Position numbers and translations under genes: made by a program
Shown here: positions 8,754 through 17,603 of the stretch, in pieces
How the letters are laid out: every line of letters starts with the position of its first letter
Position numbering within the stretch: the stretch's first letter is position 1
Notes under the pieces: model-generated
Database searches by the model: none
Seen by the model: the letters and a program-made list of their open reading frames with translations, nothing else
Told to the model about the DNA's origin: nothing
Origin: an uncultured Ruegeria sp.
GTDB taxonomy: Bacteria; Pseudomonadota; Alphaproteobacteria; Rhodobacterales; Rhodobacteraceae
DNA: 64,000 bases
Assembly: GCF_947500045.1 (NCBI RefSeq)
Contig: NZ_CANMQQ010000010.1
Location: 62,001 to 126,000, forward strand
Direction of reading: 5' to 3'

Positions 8754-9692
8754 ATGAAGAAATTACTCGCAACCGCAATCACTGCAAGCGTTCTGGCTGC
8801 AACCGGATCGGTCGCCGCCGCCGGAGAAATCGCCGTCATTGTAAAGACGACGAATTCCAACTTTTGGCAGAACGTCAACAAGGGTGCGACAGCGGCCATC
8901 GCCGATCATTCCGAGCACACGATGAGCTTCAACGGCCCTGCCTCCGAATCGGCGGTGAACGATCAAGTGGCTTTGGTCGAGAATGCGATCAACCGTGGCG
9001 TCGCGGGTATCGTGCTGGCCCCGAGCGACCCAGAGGCCTTGGCCCCGGTTGTCAAACGCGCCTTCGAAGCGGGCATACCGGTCGCGATCATCGACAGCGG
9101 TCTGGCGGAAGGCAACGAGCAGTACTACCAGGCGTTCCTGTCCACTGACAACTGTGCTGCTGGAGAGTTGGCTGCTCAGATGATGATCGACAACGCAGGC
9201 ATCACCGGCAAGGTCGCCGTCATGTCTTACGTTGCTGGTGTTGGCTCGGAAATCGGGCGAGTCGGCTGCTTTGTCGAGCATATGAACGCAAATTCTGATG
9301 TCGAGATCGTTGGCCCGTTCTATTCACAGTCCCAGATGGCGACCGCGCTGAATCAGACAACTGACATTCTGGCGGCGAATGACCTGGTTGGCATCTTTGG
9401 TGCCAACGAGCCAACCGCCATTGGCATGGGCCGCGCGCTGGAGCAGGCTGGCAAAGCAGGCACGATCACCGCCATTGGCTTTGACGGCAACTCCGACCTG
9501 CAGGACATGGTAAAAAGCGGCACGCTGCTTGCCACTGCTGTCCAAGGCTCGTTCCAGATGGGTGAGCTTGGTGTTGATGCGGTGTCCGCCGTCATCGCTG
9601 GCGAGACTGTTGAGGATTTTATCGACACCGGTGTTGTGATGGTGACCAAAGAAAACATCGACGCACCAGCGGCACAAAACGTCCTTTACTAA
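8754..9692 (+). CDS. Periplasmic sugar-binding protein, RbsB-like
   Basis: 312 residues with a typical Sec signal peptide (MKKLLATAITASVLAATGSVAAAG). The body is a type-I periplasmic binding fold: IAVIVKTTNSNFWQNVNKGA, GIVLAPSDPEALAPVVKRA, FGANEPTAIGMGRAL, and IGFDGNSDL with the usual ligand Asp. It captures the sugar for the 7710 permease. GGGAGG lies before the ATG. A hairpin follows the stop, consistent with higher expression of the binding protein than of downstream genes. Confidence 0.9.
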   Translation: MKKLLATAITASVLAATGSVAAAGEIAVIVKTTNSNFWQNVNKGATAAIADHSEHTMSFNGPASESAVNDQVALVENAINRGVAGIVLAPSDPEALAPVVKRAFEAGIPVAIIDSGLAEGNEQYYQAFLSTDNCAAGELAAQMMIDNAGITGKVAVMSYVAGVGSEIGRVGCFVEHMNANSDVEIVGPFYSQSQMATALNQTTDILAANDLVGIFGANEPTAIGMGRALEQAGKAGTITAIGFDGNSDLQDMVKSGTLLATAVQGSFQMGELGVDAVSAVIAGETVEDFIDTGVVMVTKENIDAPAAQNVLY

Positions 9693-9704
9693 ACCTCCCT
9701 CGGG

Positions 9705-9725
9705 TTGGCGCAATATATGCGCCGA
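9705..9725 (+). terminator. Hairpin after the binding-protein gene
   Basis: GGCGCA (9707-9712) pairs with TGCGCC (9718-9723) around a five-base ATATA loop; flanking T bases extend the stem by two pairs, one of them G-U. There is no U-tract, so this is more likely an mRNA-stabilising or partial-termination stem within the operon than a full terminator. Confidence 0.5.
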
Positions 9726-9752
9726 CCCATTTCTCTGTTCGAAGAGGCTCAC

Positions 9753-10538
9753 ATGCTGGACAGTGTGCAAATCTCTCAGCCACTGGTTGAGATGGATAAT
9801 ATCGTCAAGACGTTTGGCGGCATTCACGCCGTTGAAGGTGTTTCCACAGATCTCTATTCTGGCGAAGTTGTTGGTGTTTTGGGCCACAACGGCGCCGGGA
9901 AATCCTGCCTGATGCGGATTTTGTCCGGAGCCATGCGCGCCAACAGCGGTGAAATACGCGTGAATGGGCAAACGGTTGATATGAAGTCCCCGCAAGATGC
10001 GCGTGAGTTTGGCATCGAGACGATCTACCAAACACTAGCTCTTGCCAACCATCTGGACGCCCCGGCTAATCTTTTTATGGGGCGAGAGCTCAAAACGCGA
10101 TTTGGCAATCTTGACGACAAACGCATGCTGTCTGAAGCAACAGAGGCCATACGCCAACTAAATCCAAATTTCAAAAACCTGCGTGACCCGGTGGCCCGGC
10201 TGTCGGGTGGTCAACGTCAGGTCATCGCAATTGCTCGCGCGATCTATTTTCAAGCCAAGATCCTAATCATGGACGAACCCACTGCCGCCCTTGGCCCGTC
10301 TGAAACTGCCATGGTTGCCGACTTGATCGTGCGCCTGAAAAATGAAGGCATTGGCATCTATCTAATCAGTCACGACATGCACGATGTCTTCGAACTCTGC
10401 GACCGCGTGATGGTCATGAACAAGGGGCGCAATGTGGGCGCCTTCCGCATCGAAGATGTGAACAAGGACGACGTCCTGAGCTTGATCATCAAAGGCACGT
10501 TGCCCGACAGCTGGGAACCCCGAGGGGGTGCGGAATGA
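9753..10538 (+). CDS. Sugar ABC transporter ATPase, single-domain RbsA-like
   Basis: 261 residues with one nucleotide-binding domain: Walker A GHNGAGKS, signature LSGGQRQ, Walker B LIMDEPTAALG and H-loop ISHDMHD. Classic RbsA/XylG proteins carry two such domains in about 500 residues; this one ends after the first, so a homodimer would serve the transporter. ATG 9753 is preferred because GAAGAGG precedes it at normal spacing; the longer frame from 9705 begins inside the hairpin. The stop overlaps the next start (ATGA at 10535-10538). Confidence 0.88.
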   Translation: MLDSVQISQPLVEMDNIVKTFGGIHAVEGVSTDLYSGEVVGVLGHNGAGKSCLMRILSGAMRANSGEIRVNGQTVDMKSPQDAREFGIETIYQTLALANHLDAPANLFMGRELKTRFGNLDDKRMLSEATEAIRQLNPNFKNLRDPVARLSGGQRQVIAIARAIYFQAKILIMDEPTAALGPSETAMVADLIVRLKNEGIGIYLISHDMHDVFELCDRVMVMNKGRNVGAFRIEDVNKDDVLSLIIKGTLPDSWEPRGGAE

Positions 10539-11545
10539 GCGCGCCAACGCGCCCGCATGGTGCGGTGATAGAACCCGGGACGTTCGTTGTTGAACAGCGT
10601 GTGCCACAAACTGACTTGCCCGAGGGCTGGGCACTGATCAATATCTGCTCGGTCGGGCTGTGCGGCACCGACTATCACATCTTCGAAGGCAAGCATCCCT
10701 TCCTCGAGTACCCACGGGTCATTGGCCACGAACTAAGTGGACGCCTCGCGTCCGACGTCGATGGGTTCGCAAAAGGAGAGTTGGTTGTCATTAACCCCTA
10801 TCTGTCTTGCGATACCTGTCACTCTTGTAAACTCGGTAAGCGCAATTGCTGCTCTAATATCGAAGTTCTTGGAGTCCACCGAGATGGTGGCATGACGCCT
10901 CAGATCGCGGTGCCTGTCAACAATCTGATCCGCGCCGAGGGGCTAAGCGCGCAACAAGCCGCAATGGTCGAGTTCCTGGCCATTGGGGCCCACGCCGTTC
11001 AACGGTCCAATGTCGCCGCAGGTGCCCGCGTATTGGTCACTGGCGTTGGTCCGATCGGGATTGGCGTGGCCCTTTTTGCGCGGTTGAAGGGGGCCGAGGT
11101 CGTCTTGCTGGATGTCAGCGAAGAACGCCTTGCCGCAGTACAAACAAAGTTTGGCTTCTCGCAGGGCTTCACATCTGTGTCGGCTGCAATCGACGGGGTT
11201 ACCGGGTTCGATGTGGTCTTTGATGCCACGGGCCACCGTGGTGCAATCGAAGCAGGCTTTGCCGCCGTGGCCTTTGGAGGGACATATGTCCTTGTGAGCG
11301 TCGTCAAGGAAACCGTGACCTTCAGCGACCCGGAGTTTCACAAACGCGAAATGACCTTGTTGGGCAGTCGAAACGCGCTTCAGGCGGACTTCGACTGGGT
11401 TTTGTCGGCAATGCGGGCGGGTGACATTGACACGGATGAGCTATGCTCTGCTGTAATGCCACTGGAAGACTTGCCCGCTCAGATGGAAAGCCTTGCCCGT
11501 GACCGCAGCGGCTTGATCAAGGTCATTGTCACACTGGGGGATTAA
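10535..11545 (+). CDS. Zinc-dependent medium-chain dehydrogenase, candidate L-galactonate 5-dehydrogenase
   Basis: 336-residue MDR dehydrogenase. Catalytic zinc ligands are in GLCGTDYHIFEG and VIGHELSG; the structural zinc lobe is CDTCHSCKLGKRNCC; the Rossmann motif is VTGVGPIGIG. The relatives I recognise act on polyols and sugar acids (sorbitol, L-idonate, L-galactonate). Its place between importer and altronate dehydratase, and the presence of a tagaturonate-reductase-like gene, make oxidation of L-galactonate to D-tagaturonate the best inference. Translationally coupled to the ATPase through ATGA. Substrate not provable from sequence. Confidence 0.82.
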   Translation: MSAPTRPHGAVIEPGTFVVEQRVPQTDLPEGWALINICSVGLCGTDYHIFEGKHPFLEYPRVIGHELSGRLASDVDGFAKGELVVINPYLSCDTCHSCKLGKRNCCSNIEVLGVHRDGGMTPQIAVPVNNLIRAEGLSAQQAAMVEFLAIGAHAVQRSNVAAGARVLVTGVGPIGIGVALFARLKGAEVVLLDVSEERLAAVQTKFGFSQGFTSVSAAIDGVTGFDVVFDATGHRGAIEAGFAAVAFGGTYVLVSVVKETVTFSDPEFHKREMTLLGSRNALQADFDWVLSAMRAGDIDTDELCSAVMPLEDLPAQMESLARDRSGLIKVIVTLGD

Positions 11546-11547
11546 AT

Positions 11548-13044
11548 ATGGCAACACCGATCCTTCGCCTGCATGATGACGACAACATTGCAATTGCCTT
11601 GCAAGACTTGAGCATAGGTGAGGCCGGCGCGGTTGAGGCAATTCCAAAGTCGCACAAGATCTCGACGCAAGATATTTCTGAGGGTTCGCACATTCTCCGC
11701 TATGGTCAAATCATCGGACGTGCGACTGTTGCTATTCTGGCGGGGTCACATGTCCATGATCATAATCTCAGCATGAGTGATCACGCCTCTGACGCCGTCA
11801 ATAAATCCGCCGTCAAGGTGTTGTCCAAGCCAGCGGAACCGCGGACCTTCCTCGGCTATCACAGAGAGGGTGGGGGCGTCGGGACGCGAAACTATCTGGG
11901 TATCCTCACATCGGTGAACTGTTCTGGCTCTGTCGCGCGCTTCATCGCAGAAGAAGCAGAGAGAACCGGCCTCCTGAACCCATTCCCCAACGTCGACGGC
12001 ATCGTTCCGATCGTCCATAGTGCCGGCTGCGGGATGTCCAGCCGAGGCGAGGGTTATGATGTCTTATTGCGCACCCTGGCGGGCTATGCACGTAACCCGA
12101 ACTTTGGAGGCATCCTGCTCGTCGGGCTGGGGTGCGAAGTGTTGCAGCTGGCCGATCTGGTCAAGGGTCAGAAGATTACCGATGACGGCCCTCTGCGCTA
12201 CATGACGATTCAGCAAACCGGCGGGACGCGGCGTACTATTGATGCGGGGCAGGCGCATCTGGCCTCCCTCGCGGAACTTGCCAATCAGGCAACACGACAG
12301 CTAGCACCGGTCTCGGAACTGGTGCTGGGGGTGCAATGCGGTGGATCAGACGGGTATTCGGGCTTTACTGCAAACCCGGCTTTGGGCGGCGCTTCGGACC
12401 TTCTAGTGCAACACGGCGGCACATCCATCCTGTCTGAAACATCCGAGATCTACGGCGCTGAACATTTGCTTACCGCTCGAGCGACGACACTAGAAGTGGC
12501 GCGTGCTTTGATGGACCGGCTCGCCTGGTGGGAGGAGTACTGCACCCGTCACGGCGCACAGATGAACAACAATCCGAGTCCCGGTAACAAACGCGGCGGG
12601 TTGACCACAATTCTGGAGAAGTCTCTTGGCGCTGTAGCCAAATCAGGGCATGCGCCGCTCTCTGGCGTGTTCGACTATGGCGCACCTTTAACCACTAAAG
12701 GTCTCGTGTTCATGGACAGCCCCGGCTACGATCCGTGTTCCGTCACGGGGCAGGTCGCCTCTGGTGCCAACCTGATTGCTTTTACCACCGGTCGCGGATC
12801 GGTGTCTGGCTACAAGCCGACGCCAAGTCTAAAGCTCTCTTCCAACTCTGATCTCTTTGACCGCATGGGCGATGATATCGACATCAACTGTGGCGACATC
12901 GTCGAAGGGACCACGCTCGCAGAAAAAAGCTGTGAGATTTTCGAGGCCATGATCGCTACTGCCAGTGGGATAAAAACGAAAAGCGAAGCGCAGGGATTTG
13001 GCGGAGTGGAGTTTGTACCATGGCAGATTGGCGCGGTGCTATAG
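11548..13044 (+). CDS. uxaA: Altronate dehydratase (UxaA family)
   Basis: 498 residues. An N-terminal SAF domain (residues 1 to about 95, with SHVHDHNLSM) is followed by the large D-galactarate/altronate dehydratase domain: GGVGTRNYLGILTSVNCSGSV, HSAGCGMSSRGEG, VGLGCEVLQL, VQCGGSDGYSGFTANPALG and the C-terminal SPGYDPCSVTGQVASGANL. The enzyme is iron-dependent and converts D-altronate to 2-keto-3-deoxygluconate, the substrate of the kinase at 2386. It is two bases past the dehydrogenase stop and last in the operon. Full-length for the family. A related aldonate dehydratase activity is possible. Confidence 0.88.
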   Translation: MATPILRLHDDDNIAIALQDLSIGEAGAVEAIPKSHKISTQDISEGSHILRYGQIIGRATVAILAGSHVHDHNLSMSDHASDAVNKSAVKVLSKPAEPRTFLGYHREGGGVGTRNYLGILTSVNCSGSVARFIAEEAERTGLLNPFPNVDGIVPIVHSAGCGMSSRGEGYDVLLRTLAGYARNPNFGGILLVGLGCEVLQLADLVKGQKITDDGPLRYMTIQQTGGTRRTIDAGQAHLASLAELANQATRQLAPVSELVLGVQCGGSDGYSGFTANPALGGASDLLVQHGGTSILSETSEIYGAEHLLTARATTLEVARALMDRLAWWEEYCTRHGAQMNNNPSPGNKRGGLTTILEKSLGAVAKSGHAPLSGVFDYGAPLTTKGLVFMDSPGYDPCSVTGQVASGANLIAFTTGRGSVSGYKPTPSLKLSSNSDLFDRMGDDIDINCGDIVEGTTLAEKSCEIFEAMIATASGIKTKSEAQGFGGVEFVPWQIGAVL

Positions 13045-13209
13045 CTAATCGACTACTGTTTCATCCTTTATCCGGCGTTGCAGCTAACTTCGCGAAGTGT
13101 AGTTTCGAAAGCGTACGCGGAGGAAATTGGCAGCACCAACCCAGAACAGCGTGATCGGATCTCGGCTTTTGCCTAGCTTGTTCTGCCGAGGATATTCGCA
13201 CCGAACTGC

Positions 13210-13433
13210 ACAGCCGATGCATTCAACCGGTGATCGCAATGCGAAAGTCCCGAAAGAGGCGCGTTGGGTTGGATTGTCCTCTCTACCGGTTAAGAAACCT
13301 GGTCGAGAGATGTTTCAACAAACTTAAGAATGCTCGGCGGGTGGCTACCCGCTATGATAAGACAGCCGAAAGCTTCCTCGGCTTCGTAGATATCACTTCG
13401 ATCCGCCTTTGGATCCGCTATTTGTCAATATAA
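13210..13433 (+). pseudogene. IS5-type transposase remnant, C-terminal end
   Basis: An open frame encodes RNLVERCFNKLKNARRVATRYDKTAESFLGFVDITSIRLWIR, the conserved C-terminal end of IS5-group transposases that are abundant in alphaproteobacteria, ending at TAA 13431-13433. The catalytic N-terminal part is absent; upstream sequence keeps only a short, frame-broken trace (around 13130-13210). A second, more decayed copy of the same end lies at 21666-21798. It separates the sugar locus from the next block. Confidence 0.75.
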
Positions 13434-14135
13434 CCTAGAGAAGGGAACCGCGACCCAAGGAGGCCTTGACCGTGGGTTCAGATTGCCGCAGCATGGCCGT
13501 TGAAACAGCCATTCGTGCACGGCGAAGCATTTACAAGTAACGAAAAGTGGCTATGCGGGACTTCGGAGCCGTGTGTTATAGCCGTTGTTGAGGTAGGAAG
13601 CTCCTATAATTACGTTCGTGTCTGCAAAGAAGAATTTTTAGCGATCGCACTTGATTGTAGCGCTTATGTCGGATCACTTAATCGATGAGACTGAGGCTGC
13701 TGCTAATTTAAACGCTTGGGATTTTAAATTTTTGAGACTCGGAGATTTATCTAAATCCGCTTCATCAAACGATAACTGTACATTCGTTTAACCTGCCGAG
13801 ATTGGCGTGGGAGGGCACCGTGAGCTTAATGCACAGGTCTCAGTGGATTAACCGCAAGGTCAGTGGAATTCGCTAACTTGCGCCAGTTAAGTTGACGGTG
13901 CCCTTCGAACGCGTACTTTTCTCTAACCCTCCCTTCAGCATTTATGTGTCTGTAAAAGTAACGCTCAGCGCAGATAATTCCTGTTAACAGATGAATTCCT
14001 GCCTCCCTAGTATGAGGGGATAGTTGGCTGCATGGCAGTAACCGTCGCCACCATCGGGAAAAGCTGCCCAAGCGAAGCTCGGCCGAAACGGCGGTCATAT
14101 TTGACTGCAATATTGACATATAAATGGGGAACAAA
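13434..14135. other. Intergenic region without recognisable gene
   Basis: About 700 bases between the IS5 remnant and the orphan binding-protein gene. Short frames (for example 13500-13688) have no family resemblance. The stretch 13700-13790 is AT-rich and may hold the promoter of the binding-protein gene, but no clear hexamers could be assigned. Confidence 0.4.
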
Positions 14136-15722
14136 ATGAAAGACAGTCTTTCGAAATTATTGAGTGCCATCGACGAGGGCAGCTTCAATCGTCGAGATTT
14201 CCTGATCCGCGCCGGTGCATTTAGTGCGGCTGCATTGGTCGCGGTCTCTGGCTCTGGTGGAGCCGCGCTTGCAGATGAACCCAAAAAAGGTGGCATACTC
14301 AAGCTTGGCATCGGTGGCGGCGCATCAACTGACAGGCTGGATCCTGGACTTGCCGAGAACGCCGCGATGCTATTGGTTGGCAGGCTGTGGGGCGAAACGA
14401 TGCTGGAGATCACGCCCGACAGCCAAGTTGCGCCACGGCTTGCGGATTCGTTTTCTTCGAATGAAGACGCGACCGAATGGACATTCAAAATTCGCGAGGG
14501 GATCACGTTCCATGATGGGTCCCCGATGGGCCCAGCGGACATAGTTGCTACATTCAAACGCCATTCCGATGAAAATTCAAAATCCGGCGCTTATGGCAAC
14601 ATGAAAGGCTTGTCCGACATTCGGGCGGACGGTCAAAATGTTGTGGTCACAACGGAAAGCGGAAATGCCGATTTACCGTTTTTGCTTGCAGGATACAACC
14701 TTGTGATTCAACCGAAGGGTGGCGTGGATAATCCAAATGCCGCTAACGGGACCGGAGCATACGTAATCACTTCGCAGGAACCGGGCATTCGTTACACCTT
14801 TGAAAAGAATCCGGACTACTGGGACGAAACCCGTGGCCATTACGATGGCATTGAAATTACTATCATAAACGATTCGACTGCCCGTAACTCTGCTTTGCAA
14901 TCCGGCCAAGTCCATATGATTAATCGCGTCTTGCCGAAAGTTGCCAAGTTTCTTGCACAGGCGCCGGGCGTTAAAGTCAGAAACGTTTCTGGTCGGGCGC
15001 ATTACGAATTTGTCATGATGGTTGATAAGGCACCTTTCGATAACAAGAACCTGCGGCTTGCCTTAAAATACTCGATAGACCGTCAGGAAATGGTCGATAA
15101 GATCCTTAATGGCTACGGATCGATTGGCAACGATATCCCGATCAACGCGGCTTATCCTCTGTTTGATACCTCGCTCCCTCAGCGAGAGTTCGACCTTGAA
15201 AAAGCAGCCGAACATTACAAGGCATCTGGTCACGACGGCAGCCCGATCGAACTGATTGTGGCAGAGGCCGCATTCCCCGGCGCTGGCGATGCAGCCGCCC
15301 TTTGGCAACAGTCTTGTGCCAAGGCGGGTATCACCTTGACCCTTAAAAAAGTACCGGATGACGGTTATTGGGATGATGTTTGGCGGAAGGCGCCTTTTTG
15401 TGCCAACTATTGGAGCGGTCGCCCAGTACAAGACCAGATGTATTCAACCGCTTATACCTCGACGGCATCCTATAACGACACCCATTTCTACAACCCAGAG
15501 TTTGACGCGCTAATAGTCGAAGCGCGCGGCGAGTTGGATCAGACTAAACGCTCCGATCTTTATTCGAAGATTGCACATCTGCTTTGGGATGAGGGTGGTG
15601 CCGTTGTCCCGATGTTCAACGATTTAATCGATGCCCATAGCGATACAATAGCAGGCTGGGTGGATGATCCAAACTTCGAACTGATGGGCGGCTACGCCCC
15701 AGTCAAGACGTGGATGGCCTAA
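14136..15722 (+). CDS. Dipeptide/oligopeptide-type ABC binding protein (SBP_bac_5), orphan
   Basis: 528 residues with a twin-arginine leader (FNRRDFLIRAGAFSAAALVAVSGSGGAALA) and a family-5 solute-binding body: WTFKIREGITFHDGSPMGPADIVATFKRH, NPDYWDE, AYPLFDTSLPQREFDLEKA. ATG 14136 has GGGGA five bases upstream and is preferred to ATG 14124. It is related to the binding protein at 42691, which has its own permeases and ATPase. Here no permease or ATPase follows, only a strong hairpin and an IS6 derivative, so it is either an orphan that borrows a transporter or the survivor of a truncated operon. Confidence 0.87.
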   Translation: MKDSLSKLLSAIDEGSFNRRDFLIRAGAFSAAALVAVSGSGGAALADEPKKGGILKLGIGGGASTDRLDPGLAENAAMLLVGRLWGETMLEITPDSQVAPRLADSFSSNEDATEWTFKIREGITFHDGSPMGPADIVATFKRHSDENSKSGAYGNMKGLSDIRADGQNVVVTTESGNADLPFLLAGYNLVIQPKGGVDNPNAANGTGAYVITSQEPGIRYTFEKNPDYWDETRGHYDGIEITIINDSTARNSALQSGQVHMINRVLPKVAKFLAQAPGVKVRNVSGRAHYEFVMMVDKAPFDNKNLRLALKYSIDRQEMVDKILNGYGSIGNDIPINAAYPLFDTSLPQREFDLEKAAEHYKASGHDGSPIELIVAEAAFPGAGDAAALWQQSCAKAGITLTLKKVPDDGYWDDVWRKAPFCANYWSGRPVQDQMYSTAYTSTASYNDTHFYNPEFDALIVEARGELDQTKRSDLYSKIAHLLWDEGGAVVPMFNDLIDAHSDTIAGWVDDPNFELMGGYAPVKTWMA

Positions 15723-15742
15723 AATCATGCATGTTGTGAATT

Positions 15743-15777
15743 GATGTCTAACCGGTCCAGTTGGCCGGTTGGACATC
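15743..15777 (+). terminator. Strong hairpin after the orphan binding-protein gene
   Basis: A 15-bp stem (GATGTCTAACCGGTC with GGCCGGTTGGACATC, two G-U pairs) around a CAGTT loop starts 20 bases after the stop codon. It lacks a U-tract, so it may act as an mRNA 3'-end stabiliser or a factor-assisted terminator. Confidence 0.6.
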
Positions 15778-15858
15778 AGCAAATCTGGATTGCATGCTTC
15801 GCGTAGCCATGGGTCATAGGAATCGTCACCGAATTGGCAGTGAAGCTTGTTGGATGGT

Positions 15859-16223
15859 GTTGTCACGTTAACTGTTGTTCGGTTGCTCATACCCGTGATT
15901 GGACGTAGGTGATATTGATGAAGCCATCGTCAATCAGCTGCAAGCGTCACCGGTTTCCTCCTCAGATCATTGCCCACGCGGTGTGGCACTACCTTCGCTT
16001 CAATTTGAACCACCGCGAAGTTGAAGAGATGCTGCTGCAACGTGGGATCGAGGTTTCTTACGAAACCATCCGCAATTGCTTCTGTGTCCCCGCTCGCCGC
16101 CGCTCAGCCTTAACAATTCGGCATCACCGTCTCGAGGCCTTTGACGATTGGAATGCTGCCACACGAGCTGCTTGAAATCTGAGCATCAGCACTTCTTTGT
16201 GGACTGGGTGTTAACGTGACAAC
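15859..16223. mobile_element. Short IS6-derived element with 14-bp terminal inverted repeats
   Basis: GTTGTCACGTTAAC at 15859-15872 is matched by its exact reverse complement GTTAACGTGACAAC at 16210-16223. Between them lies only the N-terminal part of an IS6-type transposase. The 365-bp unit therefore looks like an internally deleted, non-autonomous (MITE-like) derivative. Adjacent 8-base flanks are not identical, so no target duplication is visible. Confidence 0.6.
15918..16175 (+). pseudogene. IS6-family transposase N-terminal fragment
   Basis: The frame encodes HRFPPQIIAHAVWHYLRFNLNHREVEEMLLQRGIEVSYETIR, the helix-turn-helix N-terminus of IS6-family transposases, and then goes out of frame (NCFCVPARRRSAL) and stops. 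The DDE catalytic core is missing. It lies inside the pair of 14-bp inverted repeats. Confidence 0.78.
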
Positions 16224-16595
16224 TCGCCTCTGGCGTAACCAAAAAGCATGATCCTAGCGTAGCTGAATGATCGTTCAATATGCACCTGATTTATGCACCA
16301 CCCCAAGAGGCTTATTTTTTGGGTTTTTGGGCATGACGCAAATAGGCCACCGCAACACCACAGAAGTAAACGTTAGCAATGATCGAAACCGTGACAAAGT
16401 TTGAAATTGGGAACCCCACATTTTGAGTAATACCCATGCTACAACTCTGAACGCCCCCCTTCCGCGCTTGACCGGCAGACCCAGAACAACGCATTCTTCG
16501 CGGGCTTAGAACACTTGAAAGCAGCGTGGAACTTAGAACCGATACATCTTAGAAACGCCGCTCACCTGTTCGAATGACCGGGACCACGTCAAACC
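16224..16595. other. Intergenic region without recognisable gene
   Basis: 372 bases between the IS6 derivative and a LysR gene. A 60-codon minus frame (16312-16494) ends in a hydrophobic segment, NFVTVSIIANVYFCGVAVAYL, followed by a basic tail that could be the C-terminus of a lost membrane protein, but it cannot be assigned to a family. The LysR promoter should lie at its right end. Confidence 0.35.
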
Positions 16596-17585
16596 ATGAC
16601 ACAAGCCAGTAGAAGAACAAAAAGACTACCACCTTCGGCTAATCAATCTCGGCGCGATCTTATCCAAACGAATTCGACAATTGTGCCATTGCTCAAAATT
16701 TTTTCCGCTGTTGTGGAGGAAAATGGAATCGCCAATGCTCAGATCAGGTTGAACAAGGATGCTTCGACGATCTCGCGCGCACTGACAAAGCTAGAGTCGC
16801 ACTTGGGGCTAACTCTGTGTCAACGTGGGCGTGCAGGTTTTTCGCTGACTTCAGAAGGCAAGACAGTCTACGAGGAGGTTGAAAAGCTGCAGCGGGCCTT
16901 GTCGGGCTTTGACCGTCGCATAGCAGCTATACACGACTTTGGATCCGGCTCTCTACGTGTCGGAATCTTAGATAATATTCTTCAGAACCCAGTGTTCCCG
17001 CTCGGTCGTGTATTCCGAGAATACACGTCTAGTTTTGTGACACCGCCAGCCATTGACGTTCAGGTCATGCCGCCAAGAGAATTGGAAAAAGCTCTAGCTG
17101 AGGCACGCGTTGACATATGCATTGGTATCTTGCCAAGCCATAGTCCAGGTCATGTTCGCATGACAGCATGCTATGAAAACGATCTGTTTTATTGTGGCCG
17201 AGACAGTGCGCTGCATAACCTGTTGCATCCTTCAATTGCGCCAGAGACTGTCATTGATGAATTGGGAAACCAGGCTCTGGTTACCAGAGACTTCCTAGAA
17301 ATACCGGATATGCCCGGTTTCAGTATTAATACGTTTCAAGAAGTCAGTTATACTGCCAATCTAGAGGCTGTTTGTCTGATGATCGCATCAGGAGCCTATG
17401 TCGGATTCTTGCCGGAGCACTACGCCGAACCGTATGTTAAAGCTGGTGAAATACATCCAGTTTTACCCGAAAGGCTGTCAAAACAAATCTCTATTCAGTT
17501 GGTAACATTGAAAAGTTGCTTTGACAGCCGAACGGACGTGCGCAGGTTTTTTGCCCTTGCACGCGAATTCATGGACGAATGCTAG
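16596..17585 (+). CDS. LysR-family transcriptional regulator
   Basis: 329 residues. A helix-turn-helix begins after an unusually polar 30-residue leader: LLKIFSAVVEENGIANAQIRLNKDASTISRALTKLESHLGLTLCQRGRAGFSLTSEGKTVYEEVEKL is the LysR DNA-binding and linker region. The C-terminal half is a substrate-binding fold (VDICIGILPSH, YVGFLPEHYAE). It converges with the amidase gene at 17604, 18 bases apart, and may control that gene or the binding protein at 19107. Its effector is unknown. Confidence 0.83.
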   Translation: MTQASRRTKRLPPSANQSRRDLIQTNSTIVPLLKIFSAVVEENGIANAQIRLNKDASTISRALTKLESHLGLTLCQRGRAGFSLTSEGKTVYEEVEKLQRALSGFDRRIAAIHDFGSGSLRVGILDNILQNPVFPLGRVFREYTSSFVTPPAIDVQVMPPRELEKALAEARVDICIGILPSHSPGHVRMTACYENDLFYCGRDSALHNLLHPSIAPETVIDELGNQALVTRDFLEIPDMPGFSINTFQEVSYTANLEAVCLMIASGAYVGFLPEHYAEPYVKAGEIHPVLPERLSKQISIQLVTLKSCFDSRTDVRRFFALAREFMDEC

Positions 17586-17603
17586 CGCCATTAAGCGTGA
17601 GAC

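Noticed and set aside
2386..13044. L-fucose or L-rhamnose catabolism as the role of the left locus
   Set aside because: The dehydrogenase, lactonase and mutarotase families would fit, but altronate dehydratase, tagaturonate reductase and KDG kinase need a 6-hydroxyl substrate. It remains possible only if those enzymes have altered specificity.
13826..14557. Minus-strand open frame of 243 codons
   Set aside because: It is mainly antisense to the start of the binding-protein gene and low in complexity (Ser/Ala/Pro-rich), with no family resemblance.
16312..16494. Minus-strand 60-codon frame ending in a hydrophobic segment
   Set aside because: It could be the tail of a lost membrane protein, but there is no start signal or recognisable family.
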